From: JBGSKY01 sp041740995
GTDB taxonomy: Bacteria > Planctomycetota > Planctomycetia > Pirellulales > Pirellulaceae
DNA length: 26,858 nucleotides
Assembly (NCBI GenBank): GCA_041740995.1
Contig: JBGSKY010000100.1
Coordinates: 1 to 26,858, forward strand
Direction of reading: 5' to 3'
The translations under genes were made by a program, and so were the position numbers. Under the pieces are notes generated by a model. It saw only the letters and a list, made by a program, of their open reading frames with translations. It searched no databases and was not told where the DNA came from. This document shows, piece after piece, positions 23,943 to 26,858 of this stretch (position 1 is its first letter; every line of letters starts with the position of its first letter).

Positions 23943-24507
23943 GAGATTACTCTGGTGAAATGGACGACTCGTTTTGCTTGCAATGAAAGGCTTGAGCTCT
24001 AATCATCGCACTATCAAAGTTATCGTCTCAAAGCGGAGCCGAATTGAGCCGACTTTTCTGGTTGCGTAGAATTTAACCTGAAGATTGGCTTGGTTTAAAA
24101 AGGAATACTTGCTGCCATTCCACGAATCTCGTGGATATTTTAGGCCGAGTAATTCTCTCATGCTCAATGAACTCGCGGAGACCTTTGTGGTCCGCACGCT
24201 CAACCGAAGCTTAGCCGAGCGAGGAGTCCTTGCGCGAGTTGGTTATCAACCCCAATAACGACGGCGGCCAAACCATACCAAGTCGAATTCACAGCCTTGA
24301 TTAGTTTGGCCTCAGTGCCAAAAACGATGACTGTCCCTAACGAAGCAAGGTCTTCTCCAAGGCTTTCTATGGTCACTGGTGAATGATGGCCGTGTTCCTC
24401 GCTAGTTAGCTCGCCGATAGACGAAGCAAGTTTTCCTGCATTCAATTTGATGAAATTGGGTATACTGAGCCGCTGCTCCGACAGTTAATCAATGGTAGAA
24501 AAACCCG
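23943..24507. other. 565-base intergenic region upstream of mnmG without a convincing gene
   Basis: It lies between the lipoprotein start and the mnmG start. Two minus-strand frames occur (24200-24445, TTG start; 24003-24203), but neither has recognisable motifs. A 6-bp hairpin CCACGA/TCGTGG sits at 24120-24134. Near mnmG, TATACT (24461-24466) could be a -10 element, but no good -35 precedes it. The mnmG and lipoprotein promoters should both be in this region. Confidence 0.5.
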
Positions 24508-26343
24508 ATGCCGATCCATTCAACAATTTATTTTTACGATGTTATTGTGGTCGGTGCTGGTCATGCGGGAACAGAGGCTGCTGCGTCAGCCGCTAGGTTA
24601 GGTGCCAAGGTCGCGTTGCTGACTGGCAATTTGGATACCGTTGGCCAAATGAGTTGTAACCCGGCAATCGGCGGCGTGGCAAAAGGCCAGATCGTTTGCG
24701 AAATCGATGCGCTCGGCGGCCTGATGGGACAGGTCATCGATCGAACGGGCATTCAGTTTCGAATGCTGAATTCGAAAAAAGGGCCTGCGATGCACTCGCC
24801 GCGGGCACAGGCTGACAAAAAAGCGTATCAATTCGAAGTAAAACGCTTAATTGAAGATTGCGAAAACATCGACTTGCGACAGGAGGTCGTGATCGATTTG
24901 ATCACGGAACCAACAACTAATGATTCGTCACAAGCAATCGCAAAAATTGTTGGTGTGTCTGTCAACGGCGGAGCTGCTTATCATGCACCAACCGTTGTGC
25001 TGACAACGGGAACATTCTTGCAAGCGATTATGCACACCGGTGAAGCGAAAACGCCCGGCGGTCGCGCGGGCGAAGGAACAACCAGCGGCATCAGCGGCGC
25101 GCTGAATCGACTGGAATTTGAGATTGAACGTTTTAAGACCGGTACGCCAGCGCGGATCAATGGCCGAACGATTGATATCAGTCGCCTGCAATTGCAACCT
25201 GGAGATGATTTGCCGCAACCGTTCTCTTTTCTGACCAAGTCGATTGATTCAGTTCAAGTTCCTTGTTGGATAACTCACACTAACGAACAAGTTCACTCTC
25301 TCATCCGAGCAAACCTGCATCGCGCGCCGATGTACAGCGGTCAAATTCAATCGACCGGACCTCGATATTGCCCAAGCATCGAAGACAAAGTGGTGCGATT
25401 CGCTGAGAAAGATTCCCATCAATTGTTCCTTGAGCCGGAAGGTCGCAACACGCACGAAGTTTACATTAATGGAATCTCGACATCGCTGCCACGTGATGTG
25501 CAAGATGAAATGATCCGTCATATTGTCGGATTAGAAAACGCTCAAATCATGCGCTACGGTTACGCTGTTGAATATGATTTTTGCCCACCCAATCAATTGC
25601 GTCCCAGCCTAGAGACCAAACGTGTCGACGGACTCTTTTTCGCGGGCCAGCTCAACGGTACTACCGGCTATGAAGAAGCTGCCGCGCAGGGTTTGATCGC
25701 TGGTGCTAACGCGGCTCTCAAAGTAGCCGGCCAAGACGCCTTAGTAATCTCTCGTGATCAAGGATATATCGGAGTCTTAATCGATGACTTAGTAACTCGC
25801 TCCGTCGATGAACCATATCGAATGTTCACCAGCCGGGCAGAATATCGTTTGCTGCTCCGTTATGACAATGCGGACCAGCGACTAACTCCACTGGGATATC
25901 AATTAGGTTTAGTCGCTCAATCTCGATGGAATGTTTACGAATCAAAACAAGAACAAGTTCGTCTCGCAAAGATCGCTTTGCAAGCAGTTCGTGTGGGCGA
26001 GGTGCCTGGCGATAAATTCTTGAAACGTCCGGAAGTAACTTGGGAGATATTGTCGCAAGAACATCCTTCGTTACAAGTCTTTGAAAAATCGATAGGCCAG
26101 CTTGTTGAGCATGATGTTAAATATGCCGGATATGTAGCTCGCCAGCAAATCCAAGTCGATCGCCAAGAAAGACTTTCAAAAAAACGAATTCCTGAAGGTT
26201 TTGAGTACAACAAGATCATCAGCTTGCGTTTTGAAGCCAAGCAAAAGCTGACGAAAGTCCGACCGGTAAGCATCGACCAAGCAACGCGAATCAGCGGGAT
26301 TACTCCAGCCGATATTGCATTGGTTTTGTCACATCTAAAGTAA
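24508..26343 (+). CDS. mnmG: tRNA uridine-34 5-carboxymethylaminomethyl synthesis enzyme
   Basis: With MnmE, this FAD enzyme installs the (carboxymethyl)aminomethyl group on U34 of tRNAs reading A/G-ending codons. The 611-residue length is normal (E. coli 629). Motifs: the FAD-binding DVIVVGAGHAGTEAA (GxGxxG at 16-21), CNPAIGGVAKGQIV, GPAMHSPRAQADKKAY, TGTFLQAIMHTGEAKTPGGR, FKTGTPARI, GRNTHEVYINGISTSLP, FFAGQLNGTTGYEEAAAQGL and SRAEYRLLLRYDNADQRL. The C-terminal tRNA/MnmE-binding helices end in ITPADIALVLSHLK, as in the family. No mnmE or rsmG is adjacent. MnmG genes sit near oriC in many bacteria, but nothing here shows an origin. Confidence 0.97.
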   Translation: MPIHSTIYFYDVIVVGAGHAGTEAAASAARLGAKVALLTGNLDTVGQMSCNPAIGGVAKGQIVCEIDALGGLMGQVIDRTGIQFRMLNSKKGPAMHSPRAQADKKAYQFEVKRLIEDCENIDLRQEVVIDLITEPTTNDSSQAIAKIVGVSVNGGAAYHAPTVVLTTGTFLQAIMHTGEAKTPGGRAGEGTTSGISGALNRLEFEIERFKTGTPARINGRTIDISRLQLQPGDDLPQPFSFLTKSIDSVQVPCWITHTNEQVHSLIRANLHRAPMYSGQIQSTGPRYCPSIEDKVVRFAEKDSHQLFLEPEGRNTHEVYINGISTSLPRDVQDEMIRHIVGLENAQIMRYGYAVEYDFCPPNQLRPSLETKRVDGLFFAGQLNGTTGYEEAAAQGLIAGANAALKVAGQDALVISRDQGYIGVLIDDLVTRSVDEPYRMFTSRAEYRLLLRYDNADQRLTPLGYQLGLVAQSRWNVYESKQEQVRLAKIALQAVRVGEVPGDKFLKRPEVTWEILSQEHPSLQVFEKSIGQLVEHDVKYAGYVARQQIQVDRQERLSKKRIPEGFEYNKIISLRFEAKQKLTKVRPVSIDQATRISGITPADIALVLSHLK

Positions 26344-26678
26344 GTCTTCAGTCAGCACATGTCGAATACTCACTCAAAAAGCCGTATCTGCTTTAGAAAT
26401 CGATCATTGCGTCCTGCAAAAATTTTGCTGCAAATTTATGCCGCTCAGAAATTGTCCTGACTTTACTTCTGTGCTTCGCGAATTAAGCAAACTGATTCAC
26501 CAAACGGGATGAACCCGTTGGGGTCTTGCAGTGCGGTGGCGTGATTTAGATCACGAAGCTGATTCACCCATGAGACAAGCTCATGGGAGTCCAAATGCAG
26601 ATTTAGGACAATATACCAATAGTGCTCAGTTTCAACTTCACACTCCGTGCAAATCGGGAAGTTCTTTCGTGCCAGCCC
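26344..26678. other. 335-base intergenic region between convergent mnmG and globin genes
   Basis: No gene is supported. A frame at 26531-26719 on the plus strand runs into the globin on the other strand and has no protein-like features. The notable content is the stem-loop group at 26492-26587. Confidence 0.6.
26492..26587. repeat. Decamer-plus-hairpin repeat pair with a third stem-loop
   Basis: The decamer CTGATTCACC occurs at 26492-26501 and 26559-26568. Each copy leads into a perfect hairpin with a 5-base loop but a different stem: AACGGG/CCCGTT (26503-26519) and CCCATGAG/CTCATGGG (26567-26587). Between them is a third hairpin, CGTGAT/ATCACG with loop TTAG (26540-26555). The stems keep pairing though their sequences differ, which suggests that structure is conserved. 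They could end transcription from mnmG and the globin gene. Confidence 0.6.
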
Positions 26679-26858
26679 CTAAACAACTTCTTTGGTGGCG
26701 GCAATCAAGGCATCGCTAAGTGAAACGTAGATCGTCGTCCTAGATTCTTTTGTTGGTTCGGTGAAATCGTCGCCGAGGCCTTCTTCCTGCGTCCAAAGTA
26801 ACGCTTCACCGACCGACTTGTAGTGCTCATCTTTTACCCCGTACAAAACGTGCTTCTT
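26679..26858 (-). CDS. Bacterial globin, C-terminal part (cut by the right edge)
   Basis: The reverse strand from 26858 to a TAG stop (complement at 26679-26681) is one open frame of 59 residues with no start inside the window. It reads KKHVLYGVKDEHYKSVGEAL, continues LLWTQEEGLGDDF, and ends TKEVV. This is the end of a bacterial haemoglobin or flavohaemoglobin-type globin domain. The His in KKHVLYGV matches the proximal haem ligand F8 (compare VKHCQAGV in Vitreoscilla haemoglobin), followed by the G and H helices. The stop soon after the H helix indicates a single-domain globin with no reductase domain. The H-helix Trp usual in relatives (AW..Y) is replaced here (SRTTIY). Oxygen or NO binding is expected. 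Confidence 0.82.
   Translation of the reverse strand, partial: KKHVLYGVKDEHYKSVGEALLWTQEEGLGDDFTEPTKESRTTIYVSLSDALIAATKEVV

Noticed and set aside
24200..24445. 81-residue minus-strand open frame upstream of mnmG
   Set aside because: It begins at TTG, has no recognisable motif and no ribosome binding site. The amino-acid mix is not absurd, so a conservation check would be fair, but the evidence is too thin to call a gene.
24200..24507. Possible replication origin near mnmG, prompted by GGTTATCAACC at 24239-24249
   Set aside because: There is only one weak DnaA-box-like match, no AT-rich unwinding region, and no dnaA, parA or parB gene in view.
26531..26719. 62-residue plus-strand frame after mnmG
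   Set aside because: It runs through the hairpin cluster and antisense into the globin frame, and its composition is not protein-like.

Overview
The window looks like chromosomal DNA of a planctomycete, most likely of the Pirellulaceae (Rhodopirellula-like) group. This rests on three things: roughly 50% GC; several proteins of a type I associate with planctomycetes (the large protein at the left edge, the Asn/Pro-rich membrane protein, the beta-propeller with NPF repeats, and the small lipoprotein beside it); and clusters of long palindromes sharing a CCGTCCGGTTCT / AGAACCGGAGGGC core. No database search was possible, so the taxonomy is inference.

Layout. (1) 1-2979: 3' part of a very large secreted or pilus-cassette-like protein, open at the left edge. 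(2) 2984-3163: two palindromic repeats between convergent genes. (3) 3200-4848, minus strand: pyrimidine salvage pair deoA-cdd with overlapping reading frames. (4) 4974-7403, minus: a fusion of a class II-like photolyase with a renalase-like FAD amine oxidase. (5) 7789-8937: HtrA-type periplasmic protease with a terminator right after its stop. (6) 9012-10331: a tandemly duplicated palindromic repeat in the leader of class II fructose-bisphosphate aldolase. (7) 10519-14936: pabB-moaD-moaE-moaA in a tight, partly overlapping array, followed by a cysteine desulfurase-like enzyme; then a YkgJ-type Cys-cluster protein (14980-15414) and an Asn/Pro-rich membrane protein (15586-17055). (8) A strong bidirectional hairpin separates this from folD (minus), which diverges from a cysI-type sulfite reductase (18284-19999). 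(9) 20248-21741: P-loop ATPase with two membrane helices between Walker A and B. (10) 22016-23942: exported beta-propeller protein with a C-terminal NPF repeat tail, convergent with a small lipoprotein. (11) 24508-26343: mnmG. (12) The right edge cuts through a bacterial globin gene on the minus strand, followed by a group of stem-loops.

How the genes fit together. Most are housekeeping. Pterin and one-carbon metabolism recur: pabB feeds folate, folD interconverts folate one-carbon units, and moaA/D/E build molybdopterin. Sulfur handling also recurs: the desulfurase could supply sulfur for the MoaD thiocarboxylate, and cysI makes sulfide. Exported proteins (HtrA, beta-propeller, lipoprotein, left-edge protein) point to a busy cell envelope.

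I saw no rRNA, tRNA, CRISPR array, insertion sequence, integrase or phage gene. I also saw no clear multi-gene defence or otherwise new system. The most unusual single items are the photolyase-amine oxidase fusion, the membrane-inserted P-loop ATPase, the NPF-tailed propeller and the alternating palindromic repeats.
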